64,000 nucleotides of DNA from Comamonas terrigena NBRC 13299 (GCF_006740045.1 NZ_AP019749.1:949001-1013000); one strand, 5' to 3'. Positions 37,155-45,558 are shown, counted from the first letter of the stretch. Program-made: numbers and translations. Notes: generated by a model not told the origin, from the letters alone.

Positions 37155-37853
37155 TTACCAGATGGCCAGGGTGTTGGTGAGTACCCGCTGCAGCCAGGTG
37201 CGTTGACCGGCTTCCGAGACATCGCCCCGACCGACCACTTCCATCTTGGCGTTGATGACGTCGGACGAGGCCACGATGTTCTGGGGACGGAAGTCGCGTG
37301 GGTCGACGACACCGGAGAAGCGCAGGGTCTTGGCGTCGCCGTTCATGGCGATGCTGCGCTCGCCCGCCACCACCAGGTGGCCATTGGGCAGCACGTTGAT
37401 GACCGAGGCCGCAATCTGTCCGGTGAAGTTGCTGGAATTGCTGGAGCTGCCGTCACCGCTGAAGGAATCGCTGCCGGAGGCCTGGGCGTCCAGATTCAGG
37501 ATGGAGCCCAGAAAGCCGGTACCCGAATTGCTGCCTGGGCCCTTGTTGGCCATGGCGTTCTGGCGGCTGGCGTCGGTCTTGGCCTTGCTGGTGGCGCTCA
37601 TGGACTCGGCGATCTCGATCTTCAGCGAATCCCCGACATTGCGCGGCCGGGCACGGCCGTTGAATGGGCTGGTGAAGGTGTTGTTGTTGAAAAGGCTGCC
37701 GGTGTTGACGCGCTCGATATTGGCCATGCGCGGCATGGCGGCCACGGCAACCGGGCTGTTGACGATGGAGGGGTCGCGCGTCACGCAGCCGGTCAGCATG
37801 CCTGCGCACAAGGCGGCAGAGGCCAGAAACAATGGGCGGAAAGGCATGGGCAT
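37155..37853 (-). CDS. FlgH-like L-ring lipoprotein outside a flagellar cluster
   Basis: This 232-residue lipoprotein has a lipobox at MLTGC (Cys23). The body matches the flagellar L-ring protein FlgH: GSLF near 50, RARPRNVGDSLKIEIAE, then SGDG..., VINVLPNGHLVVAGE and LRFSGVVDPRDF. Length is in the normal range. flgI, flgG and other rod or ring genes are absent from the window; the neighbours are a lipoprotein and a chalcone-isomerase-fold protein. It may be a second, repurposed FlgH forming a different outer-membrane ring. ATG at 37851-37853 follows AGGAGA. Confidence 0.85.
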   Translation of the reverse strand: MPMPFRPLFLASAALCAGMLTGCVTRDPSIVNSPVAVAAMPRMANIERVNTGSLFNNNTFTSPFNGRARPRNVGDSLKIEIAESMSATSKAKTDASRQNAMANKGPGSNSGTGFLGSILNLDAQASGSDSFSGDGSSSNSSNFTGQIAASVINVLPNGHLVVAGERSIAMNGDAKTLRFSGVVDPRDFRPQNIVASSDVINAKMEVVGRGDVSEAGQRTWLQRVLTNTLAIW

Positions 37854-37886
37854 CGGAATCTCCTGCGAAATCGGAAGAAAGGGGAA

Positions 37887-38435
37887 TCAGTCTTGGTAGC
37901 CGGTGACCAGGGCGGTCACGACCGGGCTGACCTTGGTGCGGGTGCTGGTCCACTGGCCGCGTGACAGATAGGGGTCCAGCTGGAACTGGCTGCTGGAGAT
38001 CAGCTCGCCTTCCTTGGAGCGCAGGGCCAGTTGCACCGAGGTCACATAGGGGCGGAAGTCCCCCGTGAAGGGCGGGCGGCCCCAGTCGAAGTAGGCGGTG
38101 TACTCCAGCCAGACATTGCACAGGCGTGCCGCGGGGGCGGTGTCATACACCTTGCTGTCGATGCCGTGCTTCTGCAGTTCGGCCTGCAGGGCCGGCACCA
38201 GGTCGGGCACCTGCGTCTGGGGGTTGTACTCAATGCACACGCTGTTCAGCGGGGTGCGCAGGTTGTAGAGCGTGTTGGATGCCGAGGGGGGCGACAGCGC
38301 CACGGCGCTGTTGGCGACGACGGCGGCGGCCTTGGTCAGTTCCCACAAGGGTTCGACGGTGATGATGGCGCAGCCGGTTTGCAGTGCGCAGGCTGCAATG
38401 CCCAGGGTGGTGAGCAGAGGGGTAGGGATTCGCAT
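37887..38435 (-). CDS. Putative outer-membrane lipoprotein (Sbal_3080-like)
   Basis: This 182-residue protein has a lipoprotein signal peptide ending ALQTGC (Cys22). The mature part includes LNSVCIEYNPQTQVPDLVPALQAELQKHGIDSKVYD and CNVWLEYTAYFDW, reminiscent of small Sbal_3080-type lipoproteins with a two-layer fold often seen with CsgG-like or LpoB-like proteins. Function unknown. It lies between the Ala/Ser-rich gene (24-nt gap) and the flgH-like gene (33-nt gap), so it is almost certainly cotranscribed with them. Confidence 0.65.
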   Translation of the reverse strand: MRIPTPLLTTLGIAACALQTGCAIITVEPLWELTKAAAVVANSAVALSPPSASNTLYNLRTPLNSVCIEYNPQTQVPDLVPALQAELQKHGIDSKVYDTAPAARLCNVWLEYTAYFDWGRPPFTGDFRPYVTSVQLALRSKEGELISSSQFQLDPYLSRGQWTSTRTKVSPVVTALVTGYQD

Positions 38436-38459
38436 GATGGGGCGTCCTGCAGTCTGTAT

Positions 38460-39014
38460 TCAGACCAGTTCGTTGAGAAGGGCGCGTACCGCCGAATTGC
38501 CCAGGGCCACATAGGAGGCCACGTTGCGCGAGCCGGAGCCCACTACATCCAGCACCGTTTCGGCGCCGTCGGTCACCGCGCCTGCCACGGTGGAAGCCAT
38601 CTCCACGGTGTCATCCCAGAGATCGGCCACGCCGGACGCCGTCGATTCCACCGACTGGGCCACGCTGGTGGCCGCCGAGCCCAGGGAGTTGGCGACGCTG
38701 GACGCGGTGGACTCCACGGTCTGGGCCAGGCTCACGATGGCGTCCAGGCCGTCTTCTGCCAGCCCGGCAATGCCGTCTCCCAGATCGCTCACCCCTTCCA
38801 CGGTGCTGTCGATGCCCGCTTCCAGCCATTCCAGACCGGTGTGGCCTGCTTCGCTGAGCAGGGCCAGGCTTTCGTTGCTGAAAGAGCAGATGGCGCTGGC
38901 AAAGTCGGACTCGCCCGCTTCCTGGGTGTCTGCCGCCACGCGGGGGCGCTTGGTGTTGGTCAGCGCAGCGAGAGAACTGGAGCCGCTGCCTGAAACAGAT
39001 GTGATGTCGCTCAT
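38460..39014 (-). CDS. Ala/Ser/Val-rich repetitive protein of unknown function
   Basis: I do not recognise this 184-residue protein. A Ser-rich N-terminus is followed by amphipathic helices rich in Ala, Ser, Val and acidic residues. An internal repeat is visible: AQTVESTASSVAN and AQSVESTASGVAD, 20 residues apart. There is no signal peptide, no Cys-rich motif and one Cys only. It is the first gene of the four-gene operon, with AAGGAGATT before the ATG at 39012-39014, and starts beside the ATACAAA-rich control region. Composition suggests a surface-active or coiled assembly protein rather than an enzyme. Confidence 0.7.
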   Translation of the reverse strand: MSDITSVSGSGSSSLAALTNTKRPRVAADTQEAGESDFASAICSFSNESLALLSEAGHTGLEWLEAGIDSTVEGVSDLGDGIAGLAEDGLDAIVSLAQTVESTASSVANSLGSAATSVAQSVESTASGVADLWDDTVEMASTVAGAVTDGAETVLDVVGSGSRNVASYVALGNSAVRALLNELV

Positions 39015-39356
39015 CGCAATCTCCTTGAAAAGATGAGCGAATATTAGGAGTGTGCTGATTGATTAAATAAGGCGATGAATGGGAGAAAATCAGGTCAAAC
39101 TACAAATTGCATACAAATAATCAACAGTTTGGATACCAAATGCCAGAGGTAAGTATTATTTCGGCATGCGTTATGTACGTTATTTGAAATTATCAGGTGA
39201 CGCTGTGCATACAAATTGCGATTGATGCCGTGGTATTGATTGTGGAGTTTTGTATATTTTATGTAGCCAGTTTGTGTGGATTTTGTATGGCGCCATTTAT
39301 TCTGGAATGTTTGTGATACAAATGCGGTGTAGAAATGAAAAAGAAATGAAGACGAC
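39015..39356. promoter_or_regulatory. AT-rich divergent control region with ATACAAA repeats
   Basis: This 342-bp non-coding stretch is far more AT-rich than its surroundings and separates two divergent unknown genes. The exact heptamer ATACAAA occurs at 39111, 39209 and 39316 on the plus strand, and its complement TTTGTAT at 39249-39255 and 39282-39288. TACAAAT (39101) and ATACCAAAT (39134) are near-matches. Five exact copies of one heptamer in about 210 bp indicate a regulator array or a nucleoid-protein target. Confidence 0.65.
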
Positions 39357-39662
39357 ATGAATGCACTTCAGGCCATCCAGACGGTGCGTGGTGCCCTGCA
39401 GCTGGGCACTGCCGTGCACCAGAAGCGTTCACTGGGCGATGTGGTGGGGGCCGTGGCGGGAACGGCCTTTGCCGCCCAGACGGGGGGCGTGGGCAGCATT
39501 GCCAGCGGGCTGGTCGAAGACGTGACCGCCGCCGTGGTGGATGGCGTGGTGGCGGGGGGGACCGGCGTGGTGGATACCACGACCACCGCCGGCAAGGCCA
39601 TTGCCGCCTACACCAGTGGCGGGATGAAGACCTTGGGCAAGGTCGTGGACTTTTTCGTCTGA
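39357..39662 (+). CDS. Small Gly/Ala/Val-rich protein of unknown function
   Basis: I do not recognise this 101-residue protein. It has many Gly, Ala, Val and Thr residues and alternating hydrophobic stretches such as LVEDVTAAVVDGVVAGGTGVVD, with no cleavable signal. Style and composition resemble the divergent Ala/Ser-rich protein at 38460-39014, so the two may be coregulated partners. No good Shine-Dalgarno sequence is visible (GAAGACGAC precedes the ATG). Confidence 0.65.
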   Translation: MNALQAIQTVRGALQLGTAVHQKRSLGDVVGAVAGTAFAAQTGGVGSIASGLVEDVTAAVVDGVVAGGTGVVDTTTTAGKAIAAYTSGGMKTLGKVVDFFV

Positions 39663-39834
39663 AGCGCGCGCTGCCCAGGCGCAGGGCAGTACATGGTGAA
39701 TGCCGGAAGGCTGTGACGAGATACCTGGGGTGCCGCGGTCATCGCCGAGTGTCCGCTTCCGTCCGGCGAGCGTATCTCCAACGGGCTGCAGGCATGCAAA
39801 GACCTGCGGGGCGCAGGCGGGCTGCCGCCCTGGC

Positions 39835-40092
39835 TCAGTCCCCGTCGCCCACGTGCGCAAAGCGTGGTTGCTCCACGCCATCGACCACCACGGTCTCGGT
39901 GAACATGGCAGCAGGCCGCACCCACAGCGCGCCTTCGCCGTACAGGGGCCGGTACACCACCAGGGCCTCCAGCGTCTCGCTGTGCCGGGCGACGTCCAGC
40001 ACCTGGTAGAAGTTGCCTTTGTAGTGGCGGTAGCGGCCGGCGGGAATCTGCGGCAGAGGGGGAAGGGGTTCGGGGTGTGCCATGGCCGCCAT
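39835..40092 (-). CDS. DUF1653 family protein
   Basis: This 85-residue protein is dominated by the DUF1653 domain (GRYRHYKGNFYQVLDVARHSE, then ALVVYRPLYGEGALWVRP and MFTETV), an SH3-like small fold of unknown function. A second ATG (MAHPEP) lies 9 nt inside the first. It is followed on the minus strand by 170 bp without a gene, then the small Gly/Ala-rich gene end-on. Confidence 0.85.
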   Translation of the reverse strand: MAAMAHPEPLPPLPQIPAGRYRHYKGNFYQVLDVARHSETLEALVVYRPLYGEGALWVRPAAMFTETVVVDGVEQPRFAHVGDGD

Positions 40093-40231
40093 GCTAGTGC
40101 CTGGGCAGCACGTTCACGGAAAGCACGGCGCAAAAAAGCGATGTGGGTGGATCCCGGTAGGCTGATGGGCGTGCTACCACCCACAGGCCGCCAAGCCGCG
40201 GCCATACCTGGGAATAGCCCGCAATGGGACA

Positions 40232-41512
40232 ATGCAGGCTATGCACCCCAAAGCCCTTCTGGACGCTTGCGCCGAACTGGTCAAGCTGACCCTGCAATTT
40301 CAACACCCGGCCGATGCCGTGGTGTCCCGCTATTTCCGTGACCACCGCAACCTGGGCCCGCGCGAGCGCGGCACGCTGGCCGAAACGGCCTACACCGTGT
40401 TGCGCAAGAAAACCCTGTTCGAAGCCCTGGCCCGCAACGGCAGCGGCCCCAAGGAGCGGCGTCTGGCCATCCTGGGCTTTCACGGCCCGCGCGACTTTCT
40501 GAAAGCCGCGCTCAGCCCGCAGGAGATCAAGTGGGTCGATGAATGCGATGCGGTGAAGCCCGCAGAGCTGATGCCCCAGCACCGCCACAACCTGCCCCAG
40601 TGGATGGCCGACGCGCTGCAAGCCCAGGTGGGCGACCAGTTCGAGGCACTGGCCGCCAGCATGCTGGAGCCTGCTCCGCTGGACTTGCGGGTCAACGCCC
40701 TGAACGCCAAGCGCGCCGAGGTGCAAAAGGAGCTGAAGGAAGCCGGCATCAAGGCCGAAGCCACGCCGTACTCCCCCTGGGGGCTGCGCGTGGACAGCAA
40801 GCCTGCACTGACCCGGCTGGAAGCCTTTGTGAAGGGCCGCATCGAGGTGCAGGACGAAGGCTCGCAGCTGCTGGCCCTGCTGCTGGACGCCAAGCGCGGC
40901 GAAATGGTGGTGGATTTCTGCGCCGGAGCCGGCGGCAAGACCCTGGCCATTGGCGCGCAGATGCGCAACACCGGTCGCCTGTACGCGTTCGATGTGTCCG
41001 CCCACCGCTTGGAAGCGCTCAAGCCCCGTCTGGCGCGCAGCGGCCTGTCGAATGTGCACCCTGCCGCCCTGGCCCATGAGCGCGACGAACGCGTCAAGCG
41101 CCTGGCCGGCAAGATCGATCGCGTGCTGGTGGATGCGCCTTGCTCCGGCCTGGGCACCCTGCGCCGCAACCCCGATCTGAAGTGGCGCCAGGACCAGAAT
41201 GCGGTGGCCGAGCTGACCGAAAAGCAGCTGTCCATCCTGACCAGCGCTGCGCGCATGGTGAAGTCCGGCGGCCGCCTGGTCTACGCCACCTGCTCCGTGC
41301 TGCCCGAAGAAAACGAGCGCATTGCCGAAGCCTTCCAGCAAGCGCATCCCGACTTCGTGCCGCTGGATGCCGGTCAGACGCTGGAGAAGCTGAAAGTGGA
41401 GCACGCTGCGACCCTGTGCGCTGGCGGCGACAGCGGCACGCAGTATGTGCGCCTGTGGCCCCACGCCCACCAGACCGACGGCTTTTTTGCCGCCGTGTGG
41501 GAACGCAAGTAA
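40232..41512 (+). CDS. RsmB/NOP-family RNA cytosine-C5 methyltransferase
   Basis: This 426-residue SAM-dependent RNA m5C methyltransferase is probably for 16S rRNA. The N-terminus is a helical NusB-like RNA-binding region. The catalytic core has the SAM motif DFCAGAGGKTLAIGAQM, the first conserved Cys in VDAPCSGLGTLRRNPDLKW and the catalytic Cys in YATCSVLPEENE. Start: ATG at 40232; ATG at 40241 (MHPKALLDA) is possible. RsmB itself modifies C967 in E. coli; orthology is likely but not proven. Confidence 0.88.
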   Translation: MQAMHPKALLDACAELVKLTLQFQHPADAVVSRYFRDHRNLGPRERGTLAETAYTVLRKKTLFEALARNGSGPKERRLAILGFHGPRDFLKAALSPQEIKWVDECDAVKPAELMPQHRHNLPQWMADALQAQVGDQFEALAASMLEPAPLDLRVNALNAKRAEVQKELKEAGIKAEATPYSPWGLRVDSKPALTRLEAFVKGRIEVQDEGSQLLALLLDAKRGEMVVDFCAGAGGKTLAIGAQMRNTGRLYAFDVSAHRLEALKPRLARSGLSNVHPAALAHERDERVKRLAGKIDRVLVDAPCSGLGTLRRNPDLKWRQDQNAVAELTEKQLSILTSAARMVKSGGRLVYATCSVLPEENERIAEAFQQAHPDFVPLDAGQTLEKLKVEHAATLCAGGDSGTQYVRLWPHAHQTDGFFAAVWERK

Positions 41513-41554
41513 GCGCGGCTTCCGCCCTGTACTCCGGCGGTGTTCACCGCTGGC

Positions 41555-41594
41555 AAAAAAATCCCCGCAGCTGAAAGGCTGGCGGGGATTTTTT
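41555..41594. terminator. Bidirectional terminator between the RsmB-like and rhodanese genes
   Basis: The stem ATCCCCGC/GCGGGGAT is flanked by six A on the left and five or more T on the right, with a loop of about 13 nt containing AGC/GCT. It suits both converging transcripts. Confidence 0.9.
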
Positions 41595-41628
41595 ATCGGC
41601 GGGTCGGGCGCGCCGGGCGCGCTGACGT

Positions 41629-42027
41629 TCAGTCTGCTGACGTGGACAGGGCAAAGCCTTCATCCTGCCAGCCGGTGATGCCTCCGGTCATGATTTTGAC
41701 GGGCCGGCCCAGTCTGGCCAGACGCAGTGCGCCCCGGGCAGCGCCATTGCAATGGGGTCCTGCGCAGTAGGTCACAAACACGGTGTCGGCAGGCCACTGC
41801 ACGAGTTGGCTGGCGACCAGTTTCCCGTGCGGAAGGTGGATGGCGCCCGGAATGTGGCCCCGGGCAAAAAGGGCGGCTGAGCGCACATCGAGCAAGACGA
41901 AATCGGCGCCCTCGGACAGTGCGGCATGCACGTCCCAGCAGTCGGTTTCAAACGCAAACGCGGCCGCAAAATGGGCTTCGGCAAGTGCAGCGGGCGCGGC
42001 GGGAGTGGCAGTCACGGCGGTGGGCAT
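41629..42027 (-). CDS. Rhodanese-like sulfurtransferase
   Basis: This 132-residue single-domain rhodanese has an active-site loop CAGPHCNGA with the persulfide-forming Cys. The upstream structural motif VLLDVRSAALFARGHIPGAIHLPHGKL is characteristic. It probably moves sulfane sulfur or detoxifies cyanide/thiol species. ATG at 42025-42027 is preferred over the longer open frame. It is divergent from the FtrA-like regulator with only 57 bp between start codons, a pairing that suggests regulation by it. Confidence 0.9.
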   Translation of the reverse strand: MPTAVTATPAAPAALAEAHFAAAFAFETDCWDVHAALSEGADFVLLDVRSAALFARGHIPGAIHLPHGKLVASQLVQWPADTVFVTYCAGPHCNGAARGALRLARLGRPVKIMTGGITGWQDEGFALSTSAD

Positions 42028-42084
42028 ATCAGGCTTTCTGGGTGGTGAAGCCGAGATGGTGCTCTGCCACCAAAGCTGCAACAA

Positions 42085-43128
42085 TTGGCAGAAAAGACAT
42101 TGATCGACAATTTTTCGCCAAACTGTGTGACTCATACCGCACCCGCACCCACCTCTGCATCGCTCCCGCAGCTTCACGGCCCTCTGGTGGTGACCTTGGT
42201 GCACGACCAGCTGTGCACGTTCGAGTTTTCCATTGCCGCAGAGATCTTCGGGCTGAGCCGGCCTGAAATGGGACCCGGGTGGTACCGCTTCGCCAGCGCG
42301 GGCGTCGAGCCCGGGCTGTTGCGCGCGCAGGGGGGCCTGCTGGTCACCCCGACGGCGGGGATGGAGTTGCTGGAGCAGGCAGATCTGATTGTGGCGGCCG
42401 GCTGGAAAGGGGCCGATGTCCCGGTGCCGGGCGAATTGACGGCGGCGCTGCGCCGGGCATGGCAGCGCGGAGCGCGCCTGGCTTCCATCTGCTCGGGGGC
42501 ATTTGTGCTGGCGGCCACCGGCTTGCTGTCAGGCAGGAAGGCGACCACCCATTGGCGCTACAGCGAAAAGCTGCGCGCGCTGTACCCCGACATTGCCGTG
42601 GATGCCGATGTGCTGTACGTGGCGGAGGAGCGCATCTACACCTCGGCAGGCAGTGCCGCCGGCATGGATTTGATGCTGCACATCGTGCGCGAGGATTTCG
42701 GCGCGGAAGCCGCCAACCGGGTGGCCCGGCGCCTGGTGATGCCGCCGCACCGCAGCGGCGGCCAGGCACAGTTCATTGAAAGGCCGGTGCCGGCAGACCG
42801 CCACCACCGCATGGTGGACGTGCTGGAGCGGGTGCGTGCAGAACTGGACGCCCCATGGACGGTGGAGCGCATGGCGGACGCGGCAGCGATGAGTGTGCGC
42901 ACTTTTCTGCGGCGCTTCACGGAATCCACCGGGCAGTCCCCCGGCCAGTGGCTGATTGCCGAGCGCATTGCCGAAGCGCAGCGCCTGCTGGAGTCCAGCC
43001 ATCTGTCCGTCGAACGCATCGCCGCCCTGGTGGGCTTTGGCAGCGTGCAGGCCCTGCGGCACCACTTCCAGGGCAAGCTGGCGGTGCCACCGTCGGAGTA
43101 CCGCCGCATTTTCAAGCTCCATCCCTGA
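42085..43128 (+). CDS. FtrA/GlxA-type AraC-family transcriptional regulator
   Basis: This 347-residue regulator has an N-terminal DJ-1/PfpI-like domain (HDQLCTFEFSIAAEIFGL, then ICSGAFVLAATGLLSGRKATTHW) and two C-terminal AraC helix-turn-helices (MADAAAMSVRTFLRRFTESTGQSP and ALVGFGSVQALRHHFQGKLAVPPSEYRRIF). The Cys of ICSGAF occupies the nucleophile-elbow position of the fold, a possible sensing residue. The start is unclear: TTG at 42085 opens the frame and GTG at 42127 is an alternative. It faces the rhodanese gene, its likely target. Confidence 0.88.
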   Translation: MAEKTLIDNFSPNCVTHTAPAPTSASLPQLHGPLVVTLVHDQLCTFEFSIAAEIFGLSRPEMGPGWYRFASAGVEPGLLRAQGGLLVTPTAGMELLEQADLIVAAGWKGADVPVPGELTAALRRAWQRGARLASICSGAFVLAATGLLSGRKATTHWRYSEKLRALYPDIAVDADVLYVAEERIYTSAGSAAGMDLMLHIVREDFGAEAANRVARRLVMPPHRSGGQAQFIERPVPADRHHRMVDVLERVRAELDAPWTVERMADAAAMSVRTFLRRFTESTGQSPGQWLIAERIAEAQRLLESSHLSVERIAALVGFGSVQALRHHFQGKLAVPPSEYRRIFKLHP

Positions 43129-43241
43129 CACGGGGTGGTGACCCTTGCGGCGGCCGTCCACCAAAGCGCCCCACCTGCGTGTGATGGATGCAGGTGGGAG
43201 CATGGTGTCCCCACTGGCTGCAGAGCGTGCCAGCGCCGGGT

Positions 43242-44132
43242 CTATTTCGCCGTTCCGACCTGGGGCCGGCTGACCGTGCTGAACACGTATTTCAGGCTGT
43301 CGCCCAGCGTGGTTTCCCAGACCATCCATTCGTGCTTGCCGTTGACGATGCGCAGCTCGGCCGGTTGCTTGGCTTTGCGCAGCTGGCTGTAGAGCTGAGT
43401 GGCTTCGGCCTCGATGGCAAATTCATCGTCATCGCCCGAGTTGATGTACATGGGCACCTTGATGCCCTTGGCCAGGAAGGCGTCCATCAGCACCGGATAG
43501 TTGTACTGCTGCCAGACCGTCTTGCTGTAGGCGCCGCTGGTGTTGGGCTCGGCAAATACCTTGACGTGGCGGGCGGAGGAGTCGGCTGGCGGCTCGGGGT
43601 TGTAGATGGCGGGAGAGAGCAGGGCCGCAGCCTGAAATTTTTCGGGGTACTGCAGCACCATGCGCAGTGCACCGTAGCCGCCCATGGACAGGCCGCCGAT
43701 CACCCGGCCATTGCGGGCGTTGATGGTGCGGTAGGTCTTCTCCACATGGGGCATCAGGTCCTGGAGAAAGGCGGTTTCCATCTTCTCCTTCAGGTCCACG
43801 TACCAGTTGGTGTTGGCGTCGGGCATCACATAGATCGCCGGCGGAATGTCGCCATTGGCCACCAGCGTATCGACGGTTTTTTGCATCTTGCCTTTGACGG
43901 CCCAGTCGTTGCGCGCACCGTCATTGCCGTGCAGCAGGTACATCACGGGGTAGCGCACATTGGGGCTTTCGGCATAGCCAGTGGGTAGGTAGACGTTGTA
44001 GGTCAGGGCGCGACCCAGGGCGGAGCTTTGCACTTCGGCCGAACGCACTTCGCTGGCGTGTGCAGCCGGGGCGATGGCTGCAATGGCGGCGCAGGCCAGC
44101 AAGGCTGCGGAACAGGGGGAGGGGATGCGCAT
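43242..44132 (-). CDS. Secreted alpha/beta-hydrolase esterase (esterase D/feruloyl-esterase type)
   Basis: This 296-residue protein has a signal peptide (MRIPSPCSAALLACAAIAAIAPAAHA) and an alpha/beta-hydrolase core: YPVMYLLHGNDGARNDW (oxyanion loop), GRVIGGLSMGGYGALRM (nucleophile Ser), an Asp region SGDDDEF and GKHEWMVWE (His). It is probably a periplasmic or secreted carboxylesterase. The open frame continues far upstream, but the start is placed at the ATG 44130-44132 by the signal peptide. The substrate is unknown. Confidence 0.87.
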   Translation of the reverse strand: MRIPSPCSAALLACAAIAAIAPAAHASEVRSAEVQSSALGRALTYNVYLPTGYAESPNVRYPVMYLLHGNDGARNDWAVKGKMQKTVDTLVANGDIPPAIYVMPDANTNWYVDLKEKMETAFLQDLMPHVEKTYRTINARNGRVIGGLSMGGYGALRMVLQYPEKFQAAALLSPAIYNPEPPADSSARHVKVFAEPNTSGAYSKTVWQQYNYPVLMDAFLAKGIKVPMYINSGDDDEFAIEAEATQLYSQLRKAKQPAELRIVNGKHEWMVWETTLGDSLKYVFSTVSRPQVGTAK

Positions 44133-44456
44133 GGTTGTTGTCTCCGGTGGTTGTAATGCGATCCCCATTATTGGGAGCAAGCTCTGCTGCCAGCTGTCGC
44201 GCGGGTGGAACGGGACTGCGGCTTTGGGCAAGGCGGTGGGCGCGGGTGGCGAATACGGAGAGGGATGGGGATGCCACGGCGGCCAGGAGGCAGCATGTGG
44301 CCATTGGCTTCTGTGCGGGCTGCGATCCGGGATTCTGGGAGTGCCCGTCAAGCTATCATTCCCTCGGTTCTCGTGATGGCGAGGGATGGATGCATAGGGA
44401 TCTGCATGTCCGCCGCCATGGGCGGATGTCTCCATACGGTACAGGTTGTACAGGCA
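44133..44456. other. Divergent intergenic region without a gene
   Basis: I find no gene here; the reading frames are low-complexity and lack family resemblance. It serves as the upstream region for both the esterase gene and the small gene at 44457. A CCCTCG...CGAGGG inverted pair lies near 44362-44386. Confidence 0.4.
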
Positions 44457-44747
44457 ATGGGCCAGAAACTCCCGCAGGAACACATCGATTTTTACCGGGC
44501 AATTGACGATCTGCTCTGGAACGAATGGGACCCCATCGGTATATCGACCATGGACTGGCCCAGGGATGAATACCACGCATACCTGCCTCGCGTCTTCAGC
44601 CTTGTCATGGGCACGAATGAGCCCCAGGTGATTGCGGACTACCTTGAATGGGCCGCAGTGGAAAGAATGGCGCTGGACCCGAATAGGGGGCACTCCTTGG
44701 AGATTGCCCGCAGGGTGCTGGCGAGGAAGCAGAAATATGGGCTTTGA
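44457..44747 (+). CDS. Conserved hypothetical 96-residue protein
   Basis: This small protein begins MGQKLPQEHIDFYRAIDDLL and continues WNEWDPIGISTMDWPRDEYHAYLPRVFSLV. The WNEWDPIG...DEY...Y pattern recurs in many small bacterial proteins of unknown function, some thought to be immunity-like. It is helical, acidic and without a signal peptide. The frame is open upstream, but composition becomes implausible before the ATG at 44457. It lies alone, 82 bp before a GNAT gene on the same strand. Confidence 0.6.
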   Translation: MGQKLPQEHIDFYRAIDDLLWNEWDPIGISTMDWPRDEYHAYLPRVFSLVMGTNEPQVIADYLEWAAVERMALDPNRGHSLEIARRVLARKQKYGL

Positions 44748-44829
44748 GCGCCATGCATCACCCCCTATGGCTTGCCGGGCCTGCAGCTGCCCGTGAAGAC
44801 GAAGACAGACATGTGATGGAAAAACGGGC

Positions 44830-45282
44830 ATGGCACTGCTGATCCAGGAGATTTCTTGCACCGATGCGCCCATGGCGCTGCTGCTGCTGGCAGACCCATC
44901 GGAAGACAAGGTGCGGTCCTCTCTGGCTGGGTCCAGATGCTTTGCGGCTTTCCGTGACGGCGTGGTGGTGGGGGCTTGCGTCGTCCAGCCGCGCGGCGCC
45001 GGCGTGCACGAGCTGATGAGCATTGCCGTGCTGCCTGAGCATCAGCAATCCGGTTACGGCACGGTACTGCTGCAATCGGTCATCGATTGCTTTCGCGCAT
45101 CTGGCGCCAGCCAGTTGGAGGTGGGTGCCGGTACGTTCGGCTACCAACTGGCCTTCTACCAGCGCCATGGTTTTCGGGTGGCCAGCATTGACCATGACTT
45201 CTTCGTCCGACACTACCCCGAGCCTGTTTTCGAGGACGGCATACAGCACCTGGACATGCTGCGCCTCAGGCTGCGGTATTGA
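44830..45282 (+). CDS. GNAT-family N-acetyltransferase
   Basis: This 150-residue acetyl-CoA-dependent acyltransferase has GNAT motif A at IAVLPEHQQSGYGTVLLQSV (Q/RxxGxG/A pattern as QQSGYG), with a central beta-bulge strand before it and the C-terminal FYQRHGFRVASI strand. The substrate is unknown. A run of 11 G lies 10 nt after its stop codon. Confidence 0.85.
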   Translation: MALLIQEISCTDAPMALLLLADPSEDKVRSSLAGSRCFAAFRDGVVVGACVVQPRGAGVHELMSIAVLPEHQQSGYGTVLLQSVIDCFRASGASQLEVGAGTFGYQLAFYQRHGFRVASIDHDFFVRHYPEPVFEDGIQHLDMLRLRLRY

Positions 45283-45292
45283 CGGTGCTGCT

Positions 45293-45303
45293 GGGGGGGG
45301 GGG
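45293..45303. repeat. Homopolymeric G tract (11 nt)
   Basis: Eleven consecutive G follow the GNAT gene's stop codon. Tracts of this length are slippage-prone. Here it lies outside any coding region I can support, so a change in length would not obviously switch a gene. Confidence 0.8.
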
Positions 45304-45521
45304 CAGCCGATCCGGCGCCGCGTTGCATCACCGCCTGATTCCGGCATGGGATGGCAGGCCGTGGGCATCCCTGCCAATGGACCGAAGCAGTCTGCCGGCG
45401 GCTGAGGCAGGGTGCACTGGCAAGGCGCTTGCCGCAAGGTCCGCTGCCATCACCGCTGCCGTTGGCGCCAGCGGATGGATCCGGCAGGTGCTGCCGTGGG
45501 GGGCAGCCGGCTGTGCGGCAT

Positions 45522-45558
45522 CAAAAATCCCTGCACCGGCCGGAAGCCGGGCAGGGAT
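45522..45558 (-). terminator. Terminator downstream of the lumazine synthase gene
   Basis: On the minus strand, the arms ATCCCTGC and GCAGGGAT enclose a GC-rich inner stem and are followed by five T. It lies about 55 nt after the ribH-like stop codon. Confidence 0.8.
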
